Shown: positions 35,259 to 47,459, counted from the stretch's first letter. The stretch: 64,000 nt of DNA from Streptomyces xylophagus (GCF_000716435.1 NZ_JNWO01000004.1:124001-188000); one strand, 5' to 3'. Notes: generated from the letters alone by a model not told the origin. Made by a program: numbers and translations.

Positions 35259-37550
35259 TTACTTCACCGGCTGGGGTTCCGGGGCGTTCTCCGGTTCCGA
35301 GGTGCCTGCCGGGGGTTCGTCGTCGGTCGGCGTCCTGACCGAGTCCAGGAGGAGCTGGGCCACGTCGACCACCTGGATCGATTCCTTCGCCTTGCCGTCG
35401 TTCTTCTTGCCGTTCACGGAGTCCGTGAGCATGACCAGGCAGAAGGGGCACGCCGTCGACACGATGTCCGGGTTCAACGAAAGCGCCTCGTCCACGCGCT
35501 CGTTGTTGATGCGCTTGCCGATGCGCTCTTCCATCCACATGCGCGCGCCGCCGGCACCGCAGCAGAAGCCGCGTTCCTTGTGCCGGTGCATCTCCTCGTT
35601 GCGGAGGCCGGGGACGCTGGCGATGATCTCGCGCGGGGGCGTGTAGATCTTGTTGTGGCGGCCCAGGTAGCACGGGTCGTGGTAGGTGATCAGACCTTCC
35701 ACCGGCGTCACCGGGATCAACTTGCCCTCGTCGATCAGGTGTTGGAGCAGCTGGGTGTGGTGGATGACCTCGTAGTCGCCGCCGAGCTGCGGGTACTCGT
35801 TGCCGATCGTGTTGAGGCAGTGCGGGCAGGTCGCGACGATCTTCTTCGCGGCGCGAGGCTTCGCCGACTCCGGCACCACCTTGCCGTCGTCGTCCAACTC
35901 CTCGCCGAACGCCATGTTCAGCGCCATGACGTTCTCCATGCCGAGCTCCTGGAACAGGGGCTCGTTGCCGAGGCGGCGGGCGGAGTCACCCGTGCACTTC
36001 TCGTCGCCGCCCATGATCGCGAACTTGACGCCCGCGATGTGGAGGAGTTCCGCGAAGGCCTTCGTCGTCTTCTTCGCACGGTCCTCGAGGGCGCCGGCGC
36101 AGCCGACCCAGTACAGGTACTCGACCTCGGTGAGGTCCTCGATGTCCTGGCCGACGACCGGGACCTCGAACTCGACCTCCTTGAGCCACTCCAGGCGCTG
36201 CTTCTTGGCCAGGCCCCAGGGGTTGCCCTTCTTCTCCAGGTTCTTGAGCATCGTCCCGGCCTCGGACGGGAACGAGCTCTCGATCATCACCTGGTAGCGC
36301 CGCATGTCGACGATGTGGTCGACGTGCTCGATGTCCACCGGGCACTGCTCGACGCAGGCGCCGCAGGTGGTGCAGGACCACAGGACGTCCGGGTCGATGA
36401 CGCCGTTCTCTTCGAGCGTGCCGATCAGCGGGCGCTCGGCCTCCGCCAGAGCCGCGGCCGGTACGCCGGCCAGCTGCTCCTCCGTCGCCTTCTCCTCGCC
36501 CTCCATGGACTTGCCGCCGCCCGCGAGCAGGTAGGGCGCCTTGGCGTGGGCGTGGTCGCGCAGGGACATGATGAGGAGCTTGGGGGAGAGGGGCTTGCCG
36601 GTGTTCCAGGCGGGGCACTGCGACTGGCAGCGGCCGCACTCGGTGCAGGTGGAGAAGTCGAGCAGGCCCTTCCAGGAGAACTGCTCGATCTGGGATACGC
36701 CGAAGACGTCGTCGTCGCCCGGGTCGGTGAAGTCGATCGGCTTGCCGCCGGAAGTCATCGGCAGCAGGGCGCCCAGTGACGTCTCGCCGGTCGCGTTGCG
36801 CTTGAACCAGATGTTCGGGAACGCCAGGAAGCGGTGCCAGGCGACGCCCATGTCGGTCTTCAGGGCGACCGTGATCATCCAGATGAAGGAGGTCGCGATC
36901 TTCACGCCGGCGAAGAGGTACGTGAGGTTCTGGAGCGTGGACACGTCCAGGTGCTCCAGGCCCGACACCACCGGGTACGAGATGAAGAAGGACGCCTCGT
37001 AGCCGTCGACGTGGTGCTGGGCGCCCTCCAGCGCGTGCAGCATGAAGATGCAGACGCCGACGATGAGGATGACGGCCTCGACGAAGTACGCCTGGCGGAA
37101 GTTGGAGCCGGCGAAGCGGGACTTGCGGCCCGGCTTGTTCGGCTTGTTCAGCTGGCGGATCGCGATCAGCACGAGGATGCCGAGGACCGTCATCGTGCCG
37201 ATGAACTCGACGAAGACGTTGTACGGCGCCCATTCGCCGATGACCGGCAGCAGCCAGTCGGCCTGGAAGAGCTGGCCGACGGCGTTGACGATCGTCAGCA
37301 GCAGCGAGAAGAAGCCCACCGCCACGAACCAGTGCGCGACACCGACGACGCCCCAGCGGTTCATCCGGGTGTGGCCGAGGAACTCCTTGGCCACGGTGAC
37401 GGTGCGCTGGACGGGCTCGTCGGTGCGGGTGCCCGCGGGCACGTTCTGGCCGAGTCGCATGAAGGTGTAGATCTGCAGGACGGCGCGGGCGAACAGCGCC
37501 ACACCGACCACGATCAGAACCAGCGACACGATGATCGCGGCGAGTTGCAT
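35259..37550 (-). CDS. FadF-like membrane iron-sulfur oxidoreductase
   Basis: A 763-aa protein. Residues 1-250 hold about five membrane helices of a NarI/HdrE-like cytochrome-b-type domain. Two 4Fe-4S motifs follow, CTECGRCQSQCP (302-312) and CTTCGACVEQCP (393-403). The C-terminal half has two CCG-type cysteine-rich domains, ending HDPCYLGRHN and FCCGAGGARMW, as in heterodisulfide-reductase HdrD. The layout matches FadF, proposed to pass electrons from electron-transfer flavoprotein to the quinone pool in fatty-acid oxidation. A palindrome upstream may bind an acyl-CoA-responsive regulator. Confidence 0.9.
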   Translation of the reverse strand: MQLAAIIVSLVLIVVGVALFARAVLQIYTFMRLGQNVPAGTRTDEPVQRTVTVAKEFLGHTRMNRWGVVGVAHWFVAVGFFSLLLTIVNAVGQLFQADWLLPVIGEWAPYNVFVEFIGTMTVLGILVLIAIRQLNKPNKPGRKSRFAGSNFRQAYFVEAVILIVGVCIFMLHALEGAQHHVDGYEASFFISYPVVSGLEHLDVSTLQNLTYLFAGVKIATSFIWMITVALKTDMGVAWHRFLAFPNIWFKRNATGETSLGALLPMTSGGKPIDFTDPGDDDVFGVSQIEQFSWKGLLDFSTCTECGRCQSQCPAWNTGKPLSPKLLIMSLRDHAHAKAPYLLAGGGKSMEGEEKATEEQLAGVPAAALAEAERPLIGTLEENGVIDPDVLWSCTTCGACVEQCPVDIEHVDHIVDMRRYQVMIESSFPSEAGTMLKNLEKKGNPWGLAKKQRLEWLKEVEFEVPVVGQDIEDLTEVEYLYWVGCAGALEDRAKKTTKAFAELLHIAGVKFAIMGGDEKCTGDSARRLGNEPLFQELGMENVMALNMAFGEELDDDGKVVPESAKPRAAKKIVATCPHCLNTIGNEYPQLGGDYEVIHHTQLLQHLIDEGKLIPVTPVEGLITYHDPCYLGRHNKIYTPPREIIASVPGLRNEEMHRHKERGFCCGAGGARMWMEERIGKRINNERVDEALSLNPDIVSTACPFCLVMLTDSVNGKKNDGKAKESIQVVDVAQLLLDSVRTPTDDEPPAGTSEPENAPEPQPVK

Positions 37551-37597
37551 TTCAGGGCTCCTCGGGCCTGCGAGGGGTCATTACCGAACCCAGAACA

Positions 37598-37611
37598 TTA
37601 CTAAGCGGTAA
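37598..37611. promoter_or_regulatory. Putative operator upstream of FadF-like gene
   Basis: TTACTAAGCGGTAA is an interrupted palindrome (TTACY-N4-RGTAA), 48 bp before the start codon. The half-sites resemble TetR-type fatty-acid regulator boxes; this is inference. Confidence 0.4.
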
Positions 37612-37763
37612 CTTAATCGGTCCGACCGAGATTACCCTCATTCTCTGTCGCACTGTAGCCAGCTGTGCGGTGATCTATGTCGCTGAGGGTCGCCTTAAAA
37701 ACCTGTGACGGTCCGATCGTGTTATTCGTACTGAATTGGTACATTTGCGTCTAATTTAGAACC

Positions 37764-38786
37764 GTGCTCTACGGGATTCTCGCCGCCACGACCGCCCTGC
37801 TCCTCGCCGCCCTCCTCGCCGCACTGCTCCGGGTGCCCGCGCTGCGGGCGGGTGTCGTCGACCGCAGACGACGGACGCGCCCGGTACCGCTGCTCGGGGG
37901 ACTCGCCGTCGTGCTCGCCGTCGTGGCGGTCACCTGGGGGTGCGACTGGACCGGCGTCGCGCCTCTGGGTGATGACGTCGGCGGTCTGTTGGTCGCCGGG
38001 TCCGCCGTGGCCGCGCTCGGGCTCGTCGCCGACGTGTGGCGGCTGAAGACGCGGTTCCTGGTCGTCGGTACGGCGGTGGCGGCGGCCTGTGTCGTGCCGT
38101 ACGCGGAGATCGGGGTGCCCGGGGGGCTGCTGGCCGCGGCCTGGATCGTGTTCGTCGCCGGTGCCTTCAAGGGGCTCGATCACGCCGACGGGCTGGCCGG
38201 GACCGTGGGAGTGGTCACCGCCTTCGGGGTCGGGGCCTGTGCCGCGATGGAAGTGATGGACGGGTTCGCGGTGTTGTTGAGTGTGCTGGCCGCCGCGCTC
38301 ACCGGGTTCCTGATGCACAACTGGCATCCCGCGCGGATCGCGCTCGGCGCGTGCGGGTCGCTGTTCACGGGTTTCGTGCTCGCCTCGGCGGCCGTGATCA
38401 CCCGGACCGGGCACGATCTCGCGTCCAGCGCGGGCGTCCTGTTCGCGCTCACCGCCGTCGCGAGCGCCGACGCCGTCCTGGTGCTGCTGTCGCGGCGGCT
38501 GGCCGGGCGGGCGCTGTTGCGGGGCGGGCCGGACCATCTCGCCCACCGGCTGCGGCGGTTGGGGCTCACCCCGCAGGGGGCGGTGGTGCTGCTCTCGATC
38601 GGGGGGTTCTCCGGAGTGCTCGTCGGGGTGCTCGTGCACAACGGGTGGGCGGGTGAATCCGCCGTGATGTGGGTGGCCGGCGGGGCCCTGGTCGTCGTAG
38701 GAGGACTGTTGAAAGTCTCTGTCTACGGGGTGCGGCGGGCCGGATCTCCGCAGGTCAGCGCGCAGTTGCGTGTAAGGAACGGATAA
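37764..38786 (+). CDS. Divergent MraY/WecA-like membrane protein
   Basis: A 340-aa polytopic protein with about ten helices, of the polyprenyl-phosphate sugar-1-phosphate transferase type: RPVPLLGGLAVVLA, GLVADVWRLK, GLDHADGLAG and HPARIALGACGS. In active enzymes the second motif is DDxxxL and the last is GDxGS. Here one aspartate of the first pair and the aspartate of the last are replaced by alanine, so it may be inactive or act differently. GTG start without a strong ribosome-binding site. It sits just upstream of dnaK. Confidence 0.75.
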   Translation: MLYGILAATTALLLAALLAALLRVPALRAGVVDRRRRTRPVPLLGGLAVVLAVVAVTWGCDWTGVAPLGDDVGGLLVAGSAVAALGLVADVWRLKTRFLVVGTAVAAACVVPYAEIGVPGGLLAAAWIVFVAGAFKGLDHADGLAGTVGVVTAFGVGACAAMEVMDGFAVLLSVLAAALTGFLMHNWHPARIALGACGSLFTGFVLASAAVITRTGHDLASSAGVLFALTAVASADAVLVLLSRRLAGRALLRGGPDHLAHRLRRLGLTPQGAVVLLSIGGFSGVLVGVLVHNGWAGESAVMWVAGGALVVVGGLLKVSVYGVRRAGSPQVSAQLRVRNG

Positions 38787-38788
38787 GA

Positions 38789-41383
<2,595 letters not shown>

Positions 41384-41425
41384 CGCAGCCGACGCATCGA
41401 GCGGACCGAAGGAGGGACGTCGAGG

Positions 41426-42613
41426 ATGAGTACCAAGGACTTCATCGAGAAGGACTACTACAAGGTCCTCGGCGTCCCCAAGGACGCCACCGAGGCCGAG
41501 ATCAAGAAGGCGTACCGGAAGCTCGCCCGCGAGTTCCACCCGGACGCCAACAAGGGCAACGCCAAGGCCGAGGAGCGCTTCAAGGAGATCTCCGAGGCCA
41601 ACGACATCCTCGGTGACCCCAAGAAGCGCAAGGAGTACGACGAGGCCCGCTCCCTCTTCGGCAACGGCGGCTACCGCCCGGGGCCGGGTGGCGCGGGCGG
41701 CGGCAACTTCAACTTCGACCTGGGCGACCTCTTCGGAGGCGGCGCCCAGGGTGGCGGCGCCGGGGGTTCCGGCGGCTTCGGCGGCGGCATCGGTGATGTC
41801 TTCGGGGGCCTGTTCAACCGCGGCGGCACGGGCACGACCCGTACGCAGCCGAGGCGCGGCCAGGACATCGAGTCCGAGGTCACGCTCAGCTTCACGGAGG
41901 CCATCGAAGGGGCCACGGTCCCGCTGCGGATGTCCTCGCAGCAGCCCTGCAAGGCCTGTTCGGGCACCGGCGACAAGAACGGCACACCGCGCGTGTGCCC
42001 GACCTGTGTCGGCACCGGCCAGGTCGCGCGCGGCTCCGGCGGCGGTTTCTCGCTCACGGACCCGTGCCCGGACTGCAAGGGCCGCGGCCTGATCGCCGAG
42101 CACCCCTGTATCGAGTGCAAGGGCAGCGGGCGCGCCAAGTCGTCGCGGACCATGCAGGTCCGTATCCCCGCGGGGGTCACGGACGGCCAGCGCATCCGGC
42201 TGCGCGGCAAGGGCGCGCCGGGTGAACGGGGCGGTCCCGCAGGGGACTTGTACGTCATGGTGCACGTCGACGCGCACCCCGTGTTCGGCCGCAAGGAAGA
42301 CAACCTCACGGTGACGGTCCCGGTGACGTTCACGGAGGCGGCACTCGGCGGCGAGGTCAGGGTGCCCACCCTGGGCGGGCCGCCGGTGACGCTGAAGCTG
42401 CCGCCGGGCACACCCAACGGCCGCACGATGCGGGCCCGCGGCAAGGGCGCGGTCCGCAAGGACGGCACCCGGGGTGACCTCCTCGTGACCGTCGAGGTGA
42501 GTGTCCCGAAGGACGTCACGGGGAATGCTCGTGACGCACTGGAGGCGTATCGAGAGGCGACCGCGGGCGAGGACCCGCGGGCGGAGCTGTTCCAGGCCGC
42601 GAAGGGAGCATGA
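41426..42613 (+). CDS. dnaJ: Co-chaperone DnaJ
   Basis: A 395-aa type I J-protein. The J domain has the HPD motif (FHPDANKG). A Gly/Phe-rich linker follows, then four zinc-binding repeats CKACSGTG, CPTCVGTG, CPDCKGRG and CIECKGSG, and C-terminal client-binding domains. It stimulates DnaK ATPase. It is 42 bp after grpE and lies directly before hspR. Confidence 0.98.
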   Translation: MSTKDFIEKDYYKVLGVPKDATEAEIKKAYRKLAREFHPDANKGNAKAEERFKEISEANDILGDPKKRKEYDEARSLFGNGGYRPGPGGAGGGNFNFDLGDLFGGGAQGGGAGGSGGFGGGIGDVFGGLFNRGGTGTTRTQPRRGQDIESEVTLSFTEAIEGATVPLRMSSQQPCKACSGTGDKNGTPRVCPTCVGTGQVARGSGGGFSLTDPCPDCKGRGLIAEHPCIECKGSGRAKSSRTMQVRIPAGVTDGQRIRLRGKGAPGERGGPAGDLYVMVHVDAHPVFGRKEDNLTVTVPVTFTEAALGGEVRVPTLGGPPVTLKLPPGTPNGRTMRARGKGAVRKDGTRGDLLVTVEVSVPKDVTGNARDALEAYREATAGEDPRAELFQAAKGA

Positions 42614-42617
42614 AGAG

Positions 42618-43070
42618 ATGGACGGCCGTCGACGCAACCCGTACGAGCTGACCGAGGAGACCCCGGTCTACGTCATCTCGGTGGCGGCCCAGCTCTCCGG
42701 CCTGCACCCGCAGACGCTGCGCCAGTACGACCGCCTCGGCCTGGTCTCCCCGGACCGCACGGCCGGGCGGGGCCGGCGCTACTCGGCCCGCGACATCGAA
42801 CTGCTGCGCACCGTCCAGCAGTTGTCGCAGACCGAGGGCATCAACCTGGCCGGCATCAAGCGCATCATCGAGCTGGAGAACCAGGTCGTCGCGCTCCAGC
42901 AGCGCGTCGCCGAACTCCAGGCGGCGGTCGAGGGAGCGGCGGCGACGATGCAGCAGCGCGAGGCCGCCGTCCACGCGTCGTACCGCCGTGACCTGGTGCC
43001 GTACCAGGAGGTCCAGCAGACCAGCGCGCTGGTGGTGTGGCGGCCGAAGCGGCAGCAGTCCTCGGACTGA
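42618..43070 (+). CDS. hspR: HspR, MerR-type heat-shock repressor
   Basis: A 150-aa repressor with a MerR helix-turn-helix: PVYVISVAAQLSGLHPQTLR, QYDRLGLVSPDRTAGRGRRY. A coiled coil (QVVALQQRVAELQAAVEG) mediates dimerisation. It binds HAIR sites such as those before dnaK and clpB, with DnaK as co-repressor in known systems. It starts 4 bp after the dnaJ stop, so it represses its own operon. Confidence 0.98.
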   Translation: MDGRRRNPYELTEETPVYVISVAAQLSGLHPQTLRQYDRLGLVSPDRTAGRGRRYSARDIELLRTVQQLSQTEGINLAGIKRIIELENQVVALQQRVAELQAAVEGAAATMQQREAAVHASYRRDLVPYQEVQQTSALVVWRPKRQQSSD

Positions 43071-43091
43071 CGCACAGCACGGCAGGCATCC

Positions 43092-43133
43092 CGAAAGGGG
43101 CCCGGAGGTTCACCGACCTCCGGGCCCCTTTCG
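43092..43133 (+). terminator. Terminator of the dnaK operon
   Basis: A perfect 18-bp stem (CGAAAGGGGCCCGGAGGT, 43092-43109 with 43116-43133) and 6-nt loop end the heat-shock operon; it may also stop the convergent FN3-protein operon. Confidence 0.92.
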
Positions 43134-43169
43134 CGTGCCGACCGCGTTCGGATCGCGCTCAGACCGTGC

Positions 43170-45137
43170 TCAGGGCTCCAGGATCGCCCAGTCCGCCCCG
43201 GGCGCCGACTCCGTGCCGTCCGCGTACAGCGCGGTCACCCAGTAGTGGTGGGTGGTGCCGCGGGCGGCGGTGGTGTCGTCGTAGGAGCGGTCCGTGGTGG
43301 CCGCCAGCTTCTCGTACGCCTTGGTGACCGGGTTCCAGCGGTAGACCTGGTAGCCCGTCGCCGAGTCGACCGCGTTCCACGCGAGGCCGACGCCCGAGTC
43401 GGTCGCGGTCGCCGACAGGCTGATCGGTGAGTCCTCCGGGGTCGCCACCGACGGGGTCAGATCCAGTTCGTCGATGCTGACGGCGTACACGGGACTCGAC
43501 GACCACCTGGTGGAGTTGCCCGCGGTGTCGACCGCGGCCACGAAGTAGCAGCGGTGCTGGCCGTCGGGCAGGGTCACGTCCGTGTAGCGCGAGGTGGACG
43601 GGGACAGCCACGCCCACTCCGACATGGAGCAGACCTGTTCGTCGCCCTCCTCACCGAGGACCGTGCCCCGGTAGACCGCGTACCGGGCCAGGTCGGGCTC
43701 GGTGTTGTCGGCCCAGTCCAGCTCGATGCCGTACTCGGTGGCCGTCGCGGTCAGCCCGGTCACCGGGGCCGGCGCCTTGTCCGAGGCGAGCGTGGTGACG
43801 GTGACCGTCGCGGAGGGGAGGGAGACGGCGGCCACCTGGTCCTGTGTCGTCACCGCGTAGTGGTACGTGGTGTCCTCGTCCGCCGAGTAGTCGCCGCAGC
43901 TGTAGCGCCGTGACCCGTCGGCGAGTTCCTTGTACGTCGTGGTGCAGGTGACCGGCGTGCCGGACGTGTCCACCGGCAGGGTCGTCGAGCGGTAGACGTG
44001 GAAGGTGTAGACCCAGGCGTCCTCCGGCCTGACCGTCCAGGACAGCAGCGCGGCCCCGATGTCCGCCGTCGCCGTGAGGTCGCGCGGCGCGGCGGGCGGC
44101 CGGTGCGCGCTCACGGTGTCGGTGTACGGGGAGAGGTGGCCGGAGCCGTCCACCGCGGCGACCTTGTAGGCGTACGTGGAGACCCGGTCGAGCGTGTCGT
44201 CGCTGAGGTGGTTCCAGTTGACGTCGGTGACCTTGTCGGCGCCGCCCCGGTTCGTGCGCACCACGCGGTACTTCACCGCGCCCGGCACCGCCCGCCAGGA
44301 CAGTTCGGCGGTGGTGTCCGTGACCGAGGAGGCGAGGCCGAACGGCGCGGTGAGCGTGATGCCGGTGACCAACTGGTCGGCGGTACCGGCCGATTCGTTG
44401 CCCGCCTTGTCGTAGGCGCGTGCCTCGTAGTAGTAGACGGCGCCGGTGGCGGGCGGGGTGTCGGTGTACGAGGTCGCGGTCGTGGTGGTGAGCCGGGTCC
44501 AGCTCGTGCTGCCCCGCAGCCGCCGGTAGACCCGGTAGCCCGCGAGATCCATCTCCGCGTTCCTGCCCCAGCTCAGCTTCGCCTTGTTGCTCGCCGTGTC
44601 GTACGACATCAGCGGGTCCATCGGCGTGAGGGGCTTGACCTTGTCGACGGTGGCCGAGGTGCGGGGCGTGTACGTGAACTTGGCCTTGGCGGCGCCGGTC
44701 CAGTTCACGTAGTCGACGCGGAGGGTGTGCCTGCCCTTCGGGACGGTCACGTTGACGGTCTTGCCCACGGCCGTGGAGGTGTTCTTCCACAGGTCGATCT
44801 TGCGGACGCCGTCGACGTACACGCGTATCCCGTCGAGGCCGGTGACGGCCAGGGCGAAGGGCCCGCCGGAGCCGAAGTCGCGGGTCACGCTCCAGCGGAC
44901 GCCGAAGTTGTCCTTCGGGAGGCCGGAGGCGGGCGCGCCGCTCCAGCTCTCGTCGACCGCGCTGTCGCAGTCCGTCTTCCTGGGGGTGCCCTTGAAGGTG
45001 GTGTTCGCGAAGAACTGCCGTTTGTAGACGGGGGAGGTGCAGCTGGTGGCCGCCGAGGCCGACGGGACGGCGACGGTGGTGAGGACACCGGCCGTGCCGG
45101 CCAGCACCACGGCCGTCGCCCGAAGGGCTGTCTTCAT
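43170..45137 (-). CDS. Secreted PA14-like / fibronectin type III protein 2
   Basis: A 655-aa exported protein: Sec signal ending PSASAAT, then a PA14-like sugar-binding domain (YKRQFFANTTFKGTPRKTDC, DGIRVYVDGVRKIDLWK), then four to five fibronectin-III modules, for example AGYRVYRRLRGSTSWTRL and SGVGLAWNAVDSATGYQVYR. No catalytic domain. It starts 5 bp after the stop of its paralogue with GGAGAG upstream. Probably binds polysaccharide outside the cell; this is inference. Confidence 0.9.
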   Translation of the reverse strand: MKTALRATAVVLAGTAGVLTTVAVPSASAATSCTSPVYKRQFFANTTFKGTPRKTDCDSAVDESWSGAPASGLPKDNFGVRWSVTRDFGSGGPFALAVTGLDGIRVYVDGVRKIDLWKNTSTAVGKTVNVTVPKGRHTLRVDYVNWTGAAKAKFTYTPRTSATVDKVKPLTPMDPLMSYDTASNKAKLSWGRNAEMDLAGYRVYRRLRGSTSWTRLTTTTATSYTDTPPATGAVYYYEARAYDKAGNESAGTADQLVTGITLTAPFGLASSVTDTTAELSWRAVPGAVKYRVVRTNRGGADKVTDVNWNHLSDDTLDRVSTYAYKVAAVDGSGHLSPYTDTVSAHRPPAAPRDLTATADIGAALLSWTVRPEDAWVYTFHVYRSTTLPVDTSGTPVTCTTTYKELADGSRRYSCGDYSADEDTTYHYAVTTQDQVAAVSLPSATVTVTTLASDKAPAPVTGLTATATEYGIELDWADNTEPDLARYAVYRGTVLGEEGDEQVCSMSEWAWLSPSTSRYTDVTLPDGQHRCYFVAAVDTAGNSTRWSSSPVYAVSIDELDLTPSVATPEDSPISLSATATDSGVGLAWNAVDSATGYQVYRWNPVTKAYEKLAATTDRSYDDTTAARGTTHHYWVTALYADGTESAPGADWAILEP

Positions 45138-45142
45138 CGGGG

Positions 45143-47164
45143 TCACTCTCCGCTCGGCAGGGACACGGCGGAGTCCACGTTGCTGAAGGTCTCCGAGCCG
45201 TCGGGAGCGACGACCGAGAGCAGGTAGTAGACGGTCGTGCCGCGGGGCATGGTGGTGTCGGTGTAGCCGGTGGCGGTGGGCGCCAGCGGGACGTCCGTCA
45301 CGCGGACGTAGGTGCCGCTCGCGCGGTCCCAGCGGTACACGTTGATGCCGGCGGCCTCCGTGGCGACCGAGTCGGCGCAGTCGATGTACATGCCGCCCGC
45401 GTCGCCGCGGGTCGTGTACGCGGCGACGGAGCAGGGCGCGGTGTCCTCGGGGACGGTCGTCGGCCTGAGGTCCTGCTCGGTGGCGGTGACCGAGGCGACG
45501 GGGCTGTCCCAGTAGGCGCCGGTGAACTTGGCGTAGTTGCCGTAGATGTCGGCCGGGACGACGACGTAGGTCTTCTCCTCGCCGTCCGCGACCTGCGGGC
45601 CTGCGACGAACTCCGAGGTGCCGGCGGGTACTTCGCCCAGGAAGTCCGGTGTGCAGCAGGACCGGTACTCGTAGACCTCGTAGTGGGCCAGATCCGTCGC
45701 CGGGCTGTCGTCCCAGTCGAGCCTGAAGCCGTACTCCAGGGGCTCGGCGGTCAGGCCGGTCACGGGCGGCGGCGCCTTCTCGTCCCCGGGGCGGGTGACG
45801 GTCATCTCGGCGGAGCCGGTGGACCAGCGGCCCGCGGTGTTCTTCCGGGTCATCACGTAGTGGTACGTGGTGCCCTGGTCGCCGTCGTAGTCGACGCAGC
45901 TGCGGATCCTGTTGCCGGCCGCGTCCGTACTGGCCTTGCGGCTGCGGCAGTCGGTGAGGTTGTCGTAGGTGGTCGCCACCGGGGAGGTCGTCGAGCGGTA
46001 GACGTCGTAGTCGGCGGTGTCGCCGCCCGGTGCCTCGGTCCAGGTGAACACGGCGCCGTAACTCGGCACCGATGCCGTCACGTTCTGCGGCGGGAGGATG
46101 GACCGGGTGGAGCGGACGACGTTGGAGTCCCGCCCGTTCTTCGCCGCGTCCAGCGCCTTGACCTTGTAGTCGTAGGCGTCGCCGTAGGTCGCCCGGGTGT
46201 CGACGTAAGCGGTGTCGGTGGTCTCGGCGATCTCGGTGTACGAGGTCGCCGAATCGGACTTGCGGTAGACCCGGTAGAGCACGGCGTCGGCGGAGGCCGT
46301 CCAGGACAGGTTGTTGGAGGCCTCCACGGCGGTGGCGGTGAGGGCGGGGGCGGCAGGGGCGGTCCAGTCCACCGAGGTGATCGGCTGGTCGGCGGAGCCC
46401 GCCGACTCGTTGCCGGCCTTGTCGTAGGCGCGGACCTCGTAGTAGTACGACTGCCCGGTGGGCGGCGGCTCGTCCCCGGCCGTGCGCTTGGCCGCCGTGG
46501 TCGTGGCCACCTTGGTCCAGGCGCCGGAGCCCTTCAGCCGGCGGTAGACGCGGTAGCCGGCGAGGTCCATCTCCTTGTTGGCGGACCAGGCGAGCTCGGT
46601 GTACGCCCACTCCCCGTCGGGGATGTAGTCGGCGGAGACGCCGGTCGGGGCGAGCGGCCCGACCTTGTCGACGGTCGCCGAAGTGCGGGGCGTGTAGCCG
46701 ACCTTGACCTTCGCGGCGCCGGTCCAGTTGACGTAGTCGATCCGCAGGGTGTGCCTGCCCTTGGGGATCGTCGCATTGACCGTCTTGGAGTGCGACCCGG
46801 TCGTGTTGGACCAGAGGTCGATCTTGCGGCTGTTGTCCAGGTAGACGCGGATGCCGTCCGTCCCGGCGGCGCTGAGCGCGAAGGGCCCGCCGGAGCCGAA
46901 GTCGCGGGTGACGGTCCAGCGGACGCCGAAGTTGTCCTTCGGGAGGCCGGAGGCGGGGGCGCCGCTCCAGCTCTCGTCGATCGCGCTGTCGCAGTCCGTC
47001 TTCTTCGCGGTGCCCGAGAACGTGGTGTTCGCGAAGAACTGCCGTTTGAGGGCGGGGGAGGTGCAACTGGCCGCCGCGGAGGCGGACGTCGTCGCGGCGG
47101 CGAGCAGGCCGCCCGCGACGGAGAGCGCGAGGGCGGCGGCCGTCGCGTGTCTGGCTGGGTTCAT
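45143..47164 (-). CDS. Secreted PA14-like / fibronectin type III protein 1
   Basis: A 673-aa paralogue of the downstream protein with the same plan: signal peptide ending TSASAAA, PA14-like domain (LKRQFFANTTFSGTAKKTDC) and several FN3 modules (AGYRVYRRLKGSGAWTKVAT). The N-terminal 200 residues are highly similar between the two, showing tandem duplication. AGAGGA precedes the ATG. First gene of a two-gene operon. Confidence 0.9.
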   Translation of the reverse strand: MNPARHATAAALALSVAGGLLAAATTSASAAASCTSPALKRQFFANTTFSGTAKKTDCDSAIDESWSGAPASGLPKDNFGVRWTVTRDFGSGGPFALSAAGTDGIRVYLDNSRKIDLWSNTTGSHSKTVNATIPKGRHTLRIDYVNWTGAAKVKVGYTPRTSATVDKVGPLAPTGVSADYIPDGEWAYTELAWSANKEMDLAGYRVYRRLKGSGAWTKVATTTAAKRTAGDEPPPTGQSYYYEVRAYDKAGNESAGSADQPITSVDWTAPAAPALTATAVEASNNLSWTASADAVLYRVYRKSDSATSYTEIAETTDTAYVDTRATYGDAYDYKVKALDAAKNGRDSNVVRSTRSILPPQNVTASVPSYGAVFTWTEAPGGDTADYDVYRSTTSPVATTYDNLTDCRSRKASTDAAGNRIRSCVDYDGDQGTTYHYVMTRKNTAGRWSTGSAEMTVTRPGDEKAPPPVTGLTAEPLEYGFRLDWDDSPATDLAHYEVYEYRSCCTPDFLGEVPAGTSEFVAGPQVADGEEKTYVVVPADIYGNYAKFTGAYWDSPVASVTATEQDLRPTTVPEDTAPCSVAAYTTRGDAGGMYIDCADSVATEAAGINVYRWDRASGTYVRVTDVPLAPTATGYTDTTMPRGTTVYYLLSVVAPDGSETFSNVDSAVSLPSGE

Positions 47165-47355
47165 GCGGTCCTCTGTCGGATCGGTCACGGCGGCAAGTGG
47201 CCGTTGATGATCACGACTCGCGAGAAAAGCACTTGGTTGTGCTGATCTTTGCCCGTTCATGAACTCCCGTTGAGTGGAGGGTCCGTAAAGAGTGTTTGGA
47301 GGTGATTTCGCGAGGTCTCCACATACCAAACGGAACGTGGCGTTGCCATCTCGTT

Positions 47356-47369
47356 AAGCGGTTCCGCTT
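47356..47369. promoter_or_regulatory. Palindrome upstream of sugar-binding lipoprotein
   Basis: AAGCGGTTCCGCTT, with a TTGACG hexamer overlapping its end, lies about 90 bp before the gene. It has the look of a LacI/ROK-type operator; the regulator is unknown. Confidence 0.4.
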
Positions 47370-47459
47370 GACGCCGGTGGTCGTGGACGCGTTGGCTTTT
47401 CAGTCACCTGGGTTGCATGCTGCACCCACGTCCGGACGGCACCAGAAGTGAGCTCACCA

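Noticed and set aside
45143..47066. Upstream extension of the second PA14/FN3 protein to nearly 1300 codons
   Set aside because: The extension reads shadow sequence through the first paralogue; the true start at 45137 has a signal peptide and ribosome-binding site.
45683..47245. 520-codon plus-strand frame opposite an FN3 protein
   Set aside because: Antisense shadow, no ribosome-binding site or recognisable fold.
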